From Armigeres subalbatus (taxonomy: Eukaryota > Arthropoda > Insecta > Diptera > Culicidae), in contig NC_085141.1 in NCBI RefSeq assembly GCF_024139115.2, forward strand, positions 396,454,042 to 396,518,041: a stretch of DNA of 64,000 nt, written 5' to 3'. The notes beneath the pieces are model-generated. The model saw nothing but the letters and a program-made list of their open reading frames with translations. It did no database searches and was not told the origin of the DNA. Below are positions 11,301-20,284 of this stretch, piece after piece. Position 1 is the first letter of the stretch. Each line of letters begins with the position of its first letter. The position numbers and the translations under genes were made by a program.

Positions 11301-11649
11301 AGAAGATTCGCCGACGCAGTTTGTTGAACAGAAAACGCGACATTTTTTTTCTTAAGGAGGGCAAATGAGGCCGCCCAACCAGCTAGCAGGCAATTGAGAT
11401 TCTCACGTCCGAATGTGTGAGTGCCGATAAAAGGAAAACAAACACTCCTAGATGGTGCTACTCATCAAAGTTTGGGTTGAAATGAGTAAATTTCCATATA
11501 TTTTTTTAACTCTATTTTAGAATAATTTTGGGGGCCGGATAAATTTTGAGGTTATGGACAGAAGGAAAACAAACTATATTTACACATGACGAATCGTACA
11601 TTAGTGTGCGTGTACCAAACGTCACTCATCTCTATTCCACGTCTTCCCA
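11301..11649. other. Spacer, no gene recognised
   Basis: Between a SINE and a LINE fragment. The frame at 11546-12016 runs across LINE antisense and a palindrome, so it is not a gene. Confidence 0.4.
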
Positions 11650-11860
11650 TAATGTGGTGCAGAACATATTGTTATCATTGTCTTTATTTGAGAGGCTTTC
11701 AGCCCTTGGCCGGCTCACCGCTAAAGTGCAGATCTTCATAAAGTTGCTCACTGCCATGTTCGGGAAGTTCAGCCAGAAGCTGGTCCTTCCCCGCAGCCTT
11801 ATTGTTTTTCAAATCTTGAACCGGTGTTTGGCTGGTTTAATCACTGTTCTGCTCGTACAG
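11650..11860 (-). pseudogene. LINE reverse transcriptase fragment (N-terminal part)
   Basis: On the minus strand frames give LKNNKAAGKDQLLAEL-like and HGSEQLYEDLH-like words with frame breaks. This is the RT region before the fingers motif in LINEs of the type at 10340. Orientation and order agree with a single decayed insertion spanning about 10340-11860. Confidence 0.6.
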
Positions 11861-12030
11861 ATTCCAAAATTCAGAATACATATTGCGACTTGTGATGTAA
11901 TCCTACTATCCGGAGTTATGCCGGTGGGTCACTGGGTCAGATGCAGTAAATTTGACCACAGCTTCCTAAACCGTCTAAGACGAATTAAGTACTGTCCATT
12001 TAATTCCACTAGTTAATTTTCGTTATCTTT

Positions 12031-12074
12031 GCAGATACGTATTTCGACCACAACTGTGTGGTCGTCCTCAGTGT
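12031..12074 (-). ncRNA. Hammerhead-ribozyme-like core, left arm
   Basis: Minus strand: GACA, CTGAGGA, C, stem II GACCAC/GTGGTC, GAAA, TACGTA, TC, TGC. It is antiparallel to the copy at 12099-12143. Confidence 0.6.
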
Positions 12075-12098
12075 CTTGTACTTGACTCGACTTAACAA

Positions 12099-12143
12099 GA
12101 CACTGAAGACGACCACACAGTTGTGGTCGAAATACGTATCTGC
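12099..12143 (+). ncRNA. Hammerhead-ribozyme-like core, right arm
   Basis: Plus strand: GACA, CTGAAGA, C, stem II GACCAC/GTGGTC with loop ACAGTT, GAAA, a self-complementary TACGTA stem III, and ATC cleavage triplet. Stem I is weak here (TGC against GACA). Confidence 0.6.
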
Positions 12144-12494
12144 AAAGATAACGAAAATTAACTAGTGGAATTAAATGGACAGTACTTAATTCGTCTTAGA
12201 CGGTTTAATACATTCCACTAAAAGAGCTTAATATATTTTTCTGAAAACCACAGCTTCCTGTTTTTGGCGATGTAAGTCCAACAAAATGTCACTTTTCTCG
12301 TCTCTATTCATACCATACCATTGTGGTAGATTTGTTTACACGTTTTTTTAACGGATTCTTTTCACACGGATTTTCGAACTAACGAGGTTTTTTTTACACA
12401 GATTGTTTAATTCGGGCGGTACCCAGCTGAAAGTCTTTTTGAATGGAAAGCACTTAAAATAATTTTATGGATGAGGGAACGATCGTTTTGCAGA

Positions 12495-12900
12495 GCACCA
12501 AGTACCAATGAATAGAAACCGAAAATCGATGTTTGGTGCAATTTTGGAATTCAAGATGGCCGAACTCCGGTTTAATAAAATGACCATAAACCCATGCAAT
12601 ATGGATATTGGGCTCGATGAGTAGAAGCCGGAAATCGATGTTTGGCGCAATTTCGTAATTCAAGATGGCGGACTTCCGGTTTGATCAAACCACCGGAAAA
12701 CCATTCAATATAAGTATTGCCAGTATGGGCTCGATGAGGAGAAGCCGGAAATCGATGTTTGTCGCCCTCTTTGGAATTCAAGATTGTGGACTACCGGTTT
12801 GAACCCAATCACCGGAAACCACCGGAAACCCAATCATTATGGGTATTGCCGGAATAGGCTCAATGAGTAGTAGCCGGAAATCGATATTTGGCGCCAGTTC
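12495..12900 (-). repeat. Tandem repeat of about 115 bp (AAGATGGCGGACTTCCGG family)
   Basis: Four imperfect units each carry ATTCAAGATGGC...CTTCCGGTTT...GGGCTCGATGAGGAGAAGCC...GAAATCGATGTTTG. The same unit recurs singly, reverse-complemented, at 14083-14265 and 15160-15335, and directly at 15500-15610. Open frames across it are repeat-driven. Confidence 0.75.
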
Positions 12901-13570
12901 CTTCAGTTCAGTTCCAGTTTCTTCAAGAATTCCTCCAGAAGTTTCTCCAGGAATTCCTCCGGAAGTTCCTCCAGATCTTCCTCCAGGTAAGCCTCCGGAA
13001 GCTCTTTCAGGAAATCCTCTGGAAGTTCTTCCAGGAATTTCTCCAGGAGTTCTTTCAGAAATTCCTCCGGAAATTCCTCAAGTCCGGATGTTCGTTCAGA
13101 AATTCCTCCGGGAGTTTCTCAAGAATTTCCTCCGGGTGTCCCTCAAAGAAATTCCTCCAGAAGTTCCTCAACTGAATTCTTTCGGAAGTTTCTCGAAGGA
13201 ATTTCTCCGGATTTTTTTTTAACTTTGTTAAAGTGTTTTTTTAATTCTAGATTAAGTTCAACACTAGAACTCCTCAAAGTAATTCTTTCAAAAGTTATTC
13301 AAAGGAATTCCTCCGAAAGTTCTACAAAGGAATTAGTTCGGAAGCTCCTCAAAAGAATTCTTAAAGAAGTTCCTCCGGAAATTCCTCAAAGGAATTACTT
13401 CGCAGGTTCCTAAAAAAATCCTCCAAGAATTAATTCAAAAATTCCCCGAGGATTTTTTTCAGAAGCTCCACAGGAGATTTAATCGGAAGTACCTCCAGGA
13501 ATTCTTACGGAAGGTTCCCCAGACATCCTTCAAGAATTCCTTTGGAAGATCCTTTAGTAGTCCCTCCGGA
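12900..13570. repeat. GGAATTCCTCCGGAAGTTCC minisatellite
   Basis: Degenerate 14-15-bp units TTCCTCC(A/G)GAA and GTTCCTCCAGGAA in tandem. The apparent proline/glutamate-rich peptide (IPPEVPPG) is a by-product. Related tracts lie at 47200-47460 and 51000-51290. Confidence 0.85.
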
Positions 13571-13879
13571 AATTCCTTTTCCCTTCGAAAAAACTATTCG
13601 AAGCCATCAAGCTTCTAATTAATATAAAATTTCCTTTAATAATGCAAAATTCCCATTAACGCAAGGAAATTTTCCATAAATCAAAAGTTATTGGCATTAT
13701 TTTTATTTCCGTGTCACGTATTTCGCATTTTCAGCTAGAAATCATCCTCATGCTGTAATTGTTAATAGGTCGCCATCCAATGATTTCGATTCATCGATTT
13801 CTAGGAAATAAGATTAAATGATGCATAATTGTTTACAAGAATTGAATGAGTATCATGGTTCTTGATTGTAAATTGGGCC
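13571..13879. other. Spacer, no gene recognised
   Basis: AT-rich DNA. A direct flank of the dispersed repeat at 13880. Confidence 0.35.
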
Positions 13880-14075
13880 GTCCAACTGCAAATCACTGTT
13901 TTTGGATGTTTCTGCATACATTTTTCCATATAAACTTCCAACGAGTTTAGCACTGGCCAAACGTTGACCGATTTGGCTGAAATTTTGTCCAGAGCATCAG
14001 GGCATCAAATAGAACCGAATAAGAGGGCGGCCCATCACAAAAATTGAACAAAGTTTTTCCCATACTAATTTGAGC
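13880..14075 (-). repeat. Dispersed repeat, copy 2 (MITE-like)
   Basis: Reverse-complement relative of 9424-9610: GTTGACCGATTTGGCTGAA, GAATAAGAGGGCGGCCCAT and AAGTTTTTCCCATACTAATT are shared. Exact ends were not determined. Confidence 0.5.
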
Positions 14076-14082
14076 CACCCTA

Positions 14083-14265
14083 GTGTTCACGTTCAGTCAT
14101 TTTAGCAAACTGGAAGTCAGCCGTATTAAATTTCAAAATGGCGCCAAACACCAATTTCCGGCTTCCATTCCGGCAATGCTCTTATTGCATGAGTTTTCAG
14201 TCATTTTAGCAAAGCGGAAATCGGCCATCTTGAATTTCAAAATGGCAGCCCTTACTTTGCACCGT
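14083..14265 (+). repeat. Single unit of the 115-bp repeat
   Basis: TTTCAAAATGGCGCC, TTTCCGGCTTCC and CATTTTAGCAAAGCGGAAA match the opposite strand of 12495-12900. Confidence 0.65.
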
Positions 14266-14284
14266 TAAATGTGCAAAAACGATC

Positions 14285-14760
14285 CACGATTCAAAATGAA
14301 AAGCGATCCGTCAATAACATCCGAACATTCCATAAAACGCTACCATAAATACATAAAATAGTTCGGGAGTATCCATCCAACAATAATCTTAAGATCCATG
14401 ACTACGCTAAAATTTAAAAGTTGATAGGAAAATATGTTCTCTTGGAAATAGCCAAGAAGAACAATAAAATTCTTACTATTTTTCCATGAACGTATGACAA
14501 ATGATCCATAAAAAACTATATATTGATCCATAAAACTTCAAATTTGTGCATTTTTTATCGTGATGATGATCCATAATTTTGTTCATTTGATCCATAGTTT
14601 TTTTTTAAATGATCCATAATTTTGGTGATATGTTCAATAAATTTGATCATACGATTCATAACGCTTTGGAAGATGGCCAAAATTTATGGATCATCATCAC
14701 GTTAAAAATTGCGCAAATGTGAAGTTTTATGGATCATAGCAAAATAGCAAGAATTTTATT
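14285..14760. repeat. AT-rich tract of TGATCCATAA words
   Basis: TGATCCATAA-like words repeat on the plus strand to about 14650, then the complement TTATGGATCA appears; more copies lie at 14950-15150. The tract is a degenerate inverted repeat interrupted by the palindrome at 14761. No gene is visible. Confidence 0.45.
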
Positions 14761-14935
14761 CACCTGTCATAAGACGAGTTTGAACAATCTCATTGAATTC
14801 CACCACTTAATTGTATCCTGACAATACAATACAATGTCAGGATACAATTAAGTGGTGGAATTCAATGGGATTGTTTAAACTCGTCTTATGACAGGTGAAA
14901 ACATTCCACTAAAAAGCTCAAAATAATTTTCTTAT
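14761..14935 (+). mobile_element. PLE-like palindrome, copy 3 (core lost)
   Basis: CAAGAATTTTATT flanks it exactly (14748-14760 and 14936-14948). The arms CACCTGTCATAAGACGAGTT and complement are nearly perfect and meet at a short hinge (GACAATACAATACAATGTC). The ribozyme core is missing from both arms. The unpaired tail AAAACATTCCACTAAAAAGC to TTTTCTTAT is kept. Confidence 0.75.
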
Positions 14936-15159
14936 CAAGAATTTTATTGTTTTTCTTGACCATGTCCAAAGGAACATATTTTCCTATTATTCCTAAATAT
15001 CAGCGTAGTTATGGATCCTTAAATTATTCTTTATGGATAGTCCCAAACTATTTTATGGATTTATAGTAACGTTTTACAAAACAATCAATCAAAACAATTT
15101 ACGGATCGTTTTTCATTTTTTTATGGATCATTTTTTATTGTTTATATGCAAAATATGTT

Positions 15160-15335
15160 TTGCCCCTTCAAAATGGCGCCAAACGCCAAATTTCCGGCTT
15201 CCACTCATCGAGCCAACCCGGCAATGCCCATTGCCCATATTGCATGGATTATTGGTCGTTTTAGCAAACCGGAAGTCAGCCGTATTGAATTTCAAATTGG
15301 CGCCAAACACCAATTTCCGGGTTCTAACCATCGAG
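15160..15335 (+). repeat. Single unit of the 115-bp repeat
   Basis: CAAAATGGCGCCAAACGCCAA, CATCGAGCCAACCCGG and GTCGTTTTAGCAAACCGGAA match the family at 12495 in reverse orientation. Confidence 0.65.
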
Positions 15336-15499
15336 CCTATTACTGCAATAACCAGGTTTTTTTTCGCTGTGATCTTTTGTTCGATACAGTTGATAATCGT
15401 AATCGAATTTTACTGACGAGTTGGCGATCAGAATCAATGTTCGGACCTCTGAATGTCCGCACATCGATAATGGCCGAGAAATGGCGCCCATCCACCAGA

Positions 15500-15610
15500 A
15501 CATAGTCTATGTTAGGCGCCAATTTAAAATTTAATACGGCTGACTTCCGGTTTGCTAGAATGACCAATAATCCATGCAATATGGGCAATGGGCATTGCCG
15601 GATGGGCAAG
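15500..15610 (-). repeat. Single unit of the 115-bp repeat
   Basis: TTAGGCGCCAATTTAAAATT, GACTTCCGGTTTGCTAGAA and CATGCAATATGGGCAATGG match the family, opposite in orientation to 15160-15335. It joins directly to LINE sequence. Confidence 0.6.
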
Positions 15611-16255
15611 TTGCTCCATTCGGGTGTCTCCAGGTCTGCTTTCGGATGTTCTTTCGTGCAAAGTAGGTGCTACTGATGGCCATCCCTCTGGCATCAGTGG
15701 AATTAACTAGCCATATGCCCTTGCCATTGGTAGCAGAGTAAAGGCTCTTTCTACCGATTATGGGACGGAAAAAGTCCTCTCTACCGACCTGAGCGTTAAT
15801 GCCTCCGATAAACAATTTTACACAACAATTGGGCACTCTCCATAGGTCTTTATCAAGACATTTATAAAACGTGTCATTCACATCGTCGGATTTATCGTTT
15901 GTCGGTGCGTAAACGTTGATTAGGCTGTAATTGAAGAATTTGCCCCAGATCCTCAACACACAGACCTGTTTGCTAATGGGTTTCCACCGCATTACTCGCT
16001 TCATCTGCTTGCCCATCACTACGTAACCAAGTCCATGCTCTACCGCCACTGTGATAGATATTATATTTGAATGCAGTGTTGGTCGTGGGTTTCACCACTC
16101 TGAATTCACGTTCTCCGTGAACTCATCGTCATCGGACTTCTTGAGAAGCGGCCACGTTCTGCAGTTCACGAGCCAGAAGACTCACTCGTCCAGGTTTATT
16201 TAGGGTCCTGACATTCCAGGTACCGAGTTTTCAATCATGATTCTTATTTCGTTGC
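15610..16255 (-). pseudogene. LINE endonuclease fragment (APE-type), 5' end of family A
   Basis: On the minus strand a frame near 16240 begins with LGTWNVRTLNKPGRVS-like sequence, the start of an APE endonuclease. After a frame break, the ORF from 16049 carries INVYAPTNDKSDDV and, later, the domain region with FARKNIRKQTW. APE endonucleases nick target DNA for target-primed reverse transcription. The catalytic GDXNA motif reads GINAQVG, so the conserved aspartate is changed. The piece stops at a 115-bp repeat on one side and at the BEL LTR on the other. Confidence 0.75.
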
Positions 16256-16336
16256 CGGGTAGGATGCGTTCGTTCATTCCTTTTAATAACGTTCTTTTAA
16301 TCCTTTCTCGTATACTAAGTATACGTAAAGGCTATA

Positions 16337-17008
16337 TGTTGCGGGAGGCGTTACGAACATCGACGCTGCATCCGAAAATTCCCACAGGGATGGGAAGCAG
16401 GTCTGACAGACCAGTTGTCATCCGACAGCTCTGACAGTGTCAGCGAAGAAAAACAAAACCATAAAAAAGGAATGATGAAAACGGTGAAAATGTGGTGATG
16501 TGAATTGTGCAGCCTGTTTATTTAGTATTTCATATAAAACTACCTTAAAATATTACCTCTTTACTATCTTATGCACTATACAAAACTAGATTAGTGAGTT
16601 TACATGCAAAACACACCCTGAAAATGAATTATTAATGTGAATCTATTAATACTGTTTAGGTTACCTTTCATGCACTACTTATCCTATATTTGATGAATTA
16701 CAACTAAATTAAACCGAAAATTATTATACGATCACGAGACTGTAAGTGAAACTACGACCTAAAGAATGATTTAAGACTAAGACCTTAAAATATATTTAAA
16801 AATAGGTTGACTAGACTGAACACTGGACGGAAGCTAAGACGTGGAAACATTGACTAGAGTCACTGAAATGTGAGTACTATTTATAAGACGAAATTTGAAC
16901 TGTTAAGGATTGAAGTATATTCCTTTTATATAAATATTTTTCAATAAACCTTCAGGGAATCGCTAAGAAGACTTCGATCCTTTTTATACGTCTGGTGCCG
17001 CGCCAACA
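16337..17008 (+). repeat. 5' LTR of the BEL/Pao element
   Basis: It begins TGTTGCGGGAGGCGTTACG and ends GGTGCCGCGCCAACA. It contains AATAAA near 16943. It matches 24122-25128 apart from the MITE and about 15-20 differences. Confidence 0.95.
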
Positions 17009-17096
17009 TCCTTAAAAGATTTCAACTCGAGGAGACCCTGTTGTCGTTAGTCAATTATAATATCGTGGCGAAGGTCGTTTAGAGGACAGATCTGCG

Positions 17097-18614
17097 ATGG
17101 TCCTGACGACGCGAGCAGCGGCGAAAGCCAACGCTGAGAGGCCTCAGCAAATTTGTGACAAATGTAAAAACTCCAACCATGTAGCAGATATGGTAGCTTG
17201 CGAGCGGTGTCGTCGTTGGTACCATCGTGCATGTGCGGAGGTGACTGAGAGCTTCAGTGGTAAGTGGACGTGCAGGGATTGTGTCTCGATAGTCACCATC
17301 AGTGGCGACTCGATTTCTGGACGAACCAGCAGTACGTCACGATCAACCAGGGTGCAACTACAGCTAATGCGCCTCGAGGAGGAGAAAAAAGCTCAGGAGA
17401 AACTGATTCTTGAGCAACAGGAGCAGGAGCGCGTTCGCCAAGAAAAAGCACTAGCAGCAAAGGCTGCACTCGATAAAAAATTTCTCGACGAGAAATACGC
17501 TTTGCTCATCTCTCAGGCCGAAGATGACGAGGCAGCAAGTCGATACAGCCGTCGGAGTCGTATGGGTCGTGAAAGTCGCCACAGTCAAGTTGAGGAGTGG
17601 ATTCAGCAAATTGACGAAGCTGCCGGTGGGACACTAGCGCCGGAAAATGTCGACGACATCTTTCCACCTATCTCAATTGGAGTAGGAATGAACTTACAGC
17701 GAGGAGGAATGCTTAGTAGGTATACGGGCACAAAGCCTAAGCAAGCATCTAATAAAGTACACGATGGAGCCCAAACTTCTCACCCCAAGCCTGCGAATGA
17801 ATTGGTGGTCGAAAATGTGTGTACGGAAGGTACATCTTCTATGGCTGGAATGAAAGATCCGGTTACAGCATCTACGCCGATTCGATCTAGTGATATAGTT
17901 CGACGGCCAGTAGTGCAAAGTGTACAACAAACACGATCGTTGAATGTGCAGCCGATATATACACAACCAGTGTATGCACAGTCGGTGTTTGTTCAACCGA
18001 TACAGTCGCAACCTACGCTATCAAAGCTGGTTCCGCGACCGCCGCTACCCACCTTTTTGTTCCCAGAGCCAATAACAATGTCCAAGCCATCGACGTCTCA
18101 AGCAAATGCCTCTATTCCACCACAATCGTTCCTATTGTCGAAGACAGGTAGACCAATAACGTCCAGCTTTGAATTGCCTTCCACAAATTTGACGAGACAA
18201 TCACAAGTGATCCAAACGATGGTATCACCGTCGTCGCTCCCCCCGCCAATATCACTGCCATCGCAAGAGCCGTCGTGCAATTATTCCACCGAGCGGCGAA
18301 CGAGTATGCCACTACCATCGACGACTCATGCGTTGTCTCTTCATCAACACACACAATCGAACCCAGTGAGATCATTGTGTGATCAATTAGATGAATTATC
18401 GTTACCACCATCTGTATTGCGGGCATCGATGTCATACACCCCTTCACCACCAGCACCCCCTCATACCGAGCCCGGGATACCTGTGCCCAACAGTTCGGTA
18501 CATCATCCGAGGTTGTCGCGAGTGTCGCTACAGCAACAAGCAGAGCCGTACGTTACCGAGCTGCAGCAGTTGCGAAATCAGCAGGCCATGTGGGGACAGT
18601 TTCAGCAACAATTG
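17097..18614 (+). CDS. gag: BEL/Pao Gag, N-terminal part with PHD finger
   Basis: The open frame starts at ATG 17097, 88 bp after the LTR. Residues 20-62 form a PHD-type zinc finger: CDKCKN, then CERCRRW, YHRAC and WTCRDC give the C4HC3 pattern, which in host proteins binds histone tails. Residues about 85-140 are a charged coiled coil (MRLEEEKKAQEKLILEQQEQ). The rest is proline/serine/glutamine-rich. The native frame continues to 18614; the following bases to the stop at 18654-18656 belong to an inserted element. Gag packages the element RNA. Chromatin targeting by the finger is inference. Confidence 0.85.
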
Positions 18615-19174
18615 GGTTGTTTAGCTCAGAAAAATATCGAATTTTTGGCAGTTTAACATAAAGAGCATGCTTTTCTGATCTCCAACATATTTTTATTTTG
18701 TTTGTAAACCTTTTATTTACATTTCTATACAGCAAACAATAAGCTATTTTAATCGATAGAATGACACTAACATTCATAGAATGACAGTTAGCCCATGCCA
18801 CGGCATACAAAAAACAAGGCAGGCTCATCACGTATGTAAACATTTAGTTTGAATGTAAACATGTGACGTCACTGCTATCTTCGCACAAGCTGGACCGAGA
18901 CGATGCTCTACGGTCGCAGCATGCCCACTTTTGTACTCCAACATGTGGCGATAAAATATGCGTCACATTCGAAGTGTCATTTTTCTAACGAGCCTACCTT
19001 GTTTTCTGTATACCGTGGCCCATGCAGCATAAGAACAAATTTTTAGTCCCATATAAATTTAAAATGCAAATTAAAAGTAGTTCCGGGGCTCCAAAAATTC
19101 TGAAAAATTGGGGTTAGGCTCAGTTTTTAATGCAGATTCAAAATATGTAAAAACATATATACCCCTAAACAACC
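18615..19174. mobile_element. 560-bp insertion inside gag, flanked by CAATTG
   Basis: CAATTG occurs at 18609-18614 and 19175-19180. The insert begins GGTTGTTTAG and ends CTAAACAACC, a 10-bp terminal inverted repeat. Removing the insert and one CAATTG brings the two gag segments exactly into frame. The body has no convincing ORF. It contains a second palindrome (about 18791-19025, arms around CCACGGCATACAAAAAACAAGG and its complement), probably a nested MITE. Confidence 0.8.
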
Positions 19175-20284
19175 CAATTGTCCGCCAGGCAAGTGGTGCC
19201 TAAGGAGCTCCCAATTTTTAATGGGAATCCTGAAGAATGGCCACTTTTTGTGAGCAGCTTCCACAACTCGACTGTAATGTGTGGATATTCACAGTCAGAA
19301 AATCTGACGAGACTCCAGAGATGCCTCAAAAGCTAAGCATTGGAGGCTGTTCGGAGTAATCTACTGCTACCGACATCGGCCCCGAAAATTATGGAAACTC
19401 TGGAGACTTTATTCGGGAGCCCAGAGCTGCTAGTTCAGTCGCTGCTCAACAAAGTTCGCAGCGTTCCAACTCCAAAAGCAGACAAGCTTGAAACGCTGGT
19501 CAACTTTGGTCTCGTAGTCCAAAATCTTGTTGGTCATCTTATAGCCGCTAACCAGCAACCTCATCTGACCAATCCAACCCTGCTGCAAGAGCTGGTGGAT
19601 AAATTGCCACCAAATCTCCGGTTGGACTGGGCGTTGTACAAGAAGAATGTCCGACCTGTTGATTTGGGAACGTTTTCCGAATATATGAGTGTTATCGCTT
19701 CGGCCGCGAGTGATGTAGCGCACTTCAGCGATTTCGACGGAGCTCGCACTGGGGGAAGTGAGAAGCAGCGAAAGGAGAAGACTTTCGTAAATGCACATGT
19801 ATCTACTGAACCGCGGAGATTCGAACAGCAAGGAAAGAAAGCAGAAAATCAGGAGAAACCTTGCTACATCTGTCAGAGCTTGAAGCACCGAATCAAGGAC
19901 TGTCATAAGTTCAGGTCTTTAAACTTCAGTGATCGGTTGAAAGCGGTTGAATTGCATCAACTATGTTCGATCTGTCTCGTTCCTCATGGAAGATGGTCCT
20001 GCAAGTCGACGCGCACCTGTGGAGTCGGTGATTGTACCAAGAAACACCATCCGTCTCTTCATCCCAGTCAGCAAATTGCGAGTAAACCGTCTTCCAACGA
20101 AAGCACCGGAGCGCGGCCGAAACCAGACGCCGTAGTCAATGTCCATCGTCGTATTAAAAGTGCAACAATATTCCGTATAATCCCGGTGGTTTTGTATGGT
20201 AGAGAAGCTCAAGTATCCACGTTCGCCTTCCTTGACGAAGGTTCCTCGTCAACCCTCATCGAAAAGAAATCGCAGATCAATTGA
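19175..20284 (+). pseudogene. gag: BEL/Pao Gag C-terminal part with zinc knuckle and start of protease
   Basis: The frame resumes with the Gag-like domain (LPIFNGNPEEWPLFVSSF, then RLQRCLK), as in BEL elements. A stop at 19334-19336 interrupts it. Downstream are a CCHC-type knuckle (CYICQSLKHRIKDC), a Cys/His-rich region to about 20090, and the aspartic protease motif FAFLDEGSSSTL (about 20228), where D-E-G replaces the usual DTG/DSG as is common in this superfamily. The frame closes at 20284 by a frameshift relative to pol. Two separate breaks make this copy non-functional. Confidence 0.85.

Larger units (their letters stand above)
11968..12246 (+). mobile_element. PLE-like inverted dimer with two hammerhead cores, copy 2
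   Basis: ACCACAGCTTCCT flanks it exactly (11955-11967 and 12247-12259), a 13-bp target duplication. The left arm runs AAACCGTCTAAGACG to CTTGACTCGACTT (about 12093). The right arm begins within the head (AACAAGACACTGAAGACG) and runs to CGTCTTAGACGGTTT, then an unpaired tail CATTCCACTAAAAGAGCTTA to TTTTTCTGAAA. Long, variable TSDs, inverted ends and a roughly 34-bp unpaired extension are known PLE features. There is no coding region. Confidence 0.8.

Noticed and set aside
12839..13413. Proline-rich protein (IPPEVPPG repeats)
   Set aside because: It follows directly from the 14-15-bp minisatellite and several frames are open at once.
17009..17080. Primer-binding site for the BEL element (TGGCGAAGGTCG at 17065)
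   Set aside because: It lies more than 50 bases after the LTR; functional sites normally start within a few bases, so it was not annotated.
17694..18456. Minus-strand ORFs opposite gag
   Set aside because: They are shadows of the Gag frame and have no domain or conserved motif.
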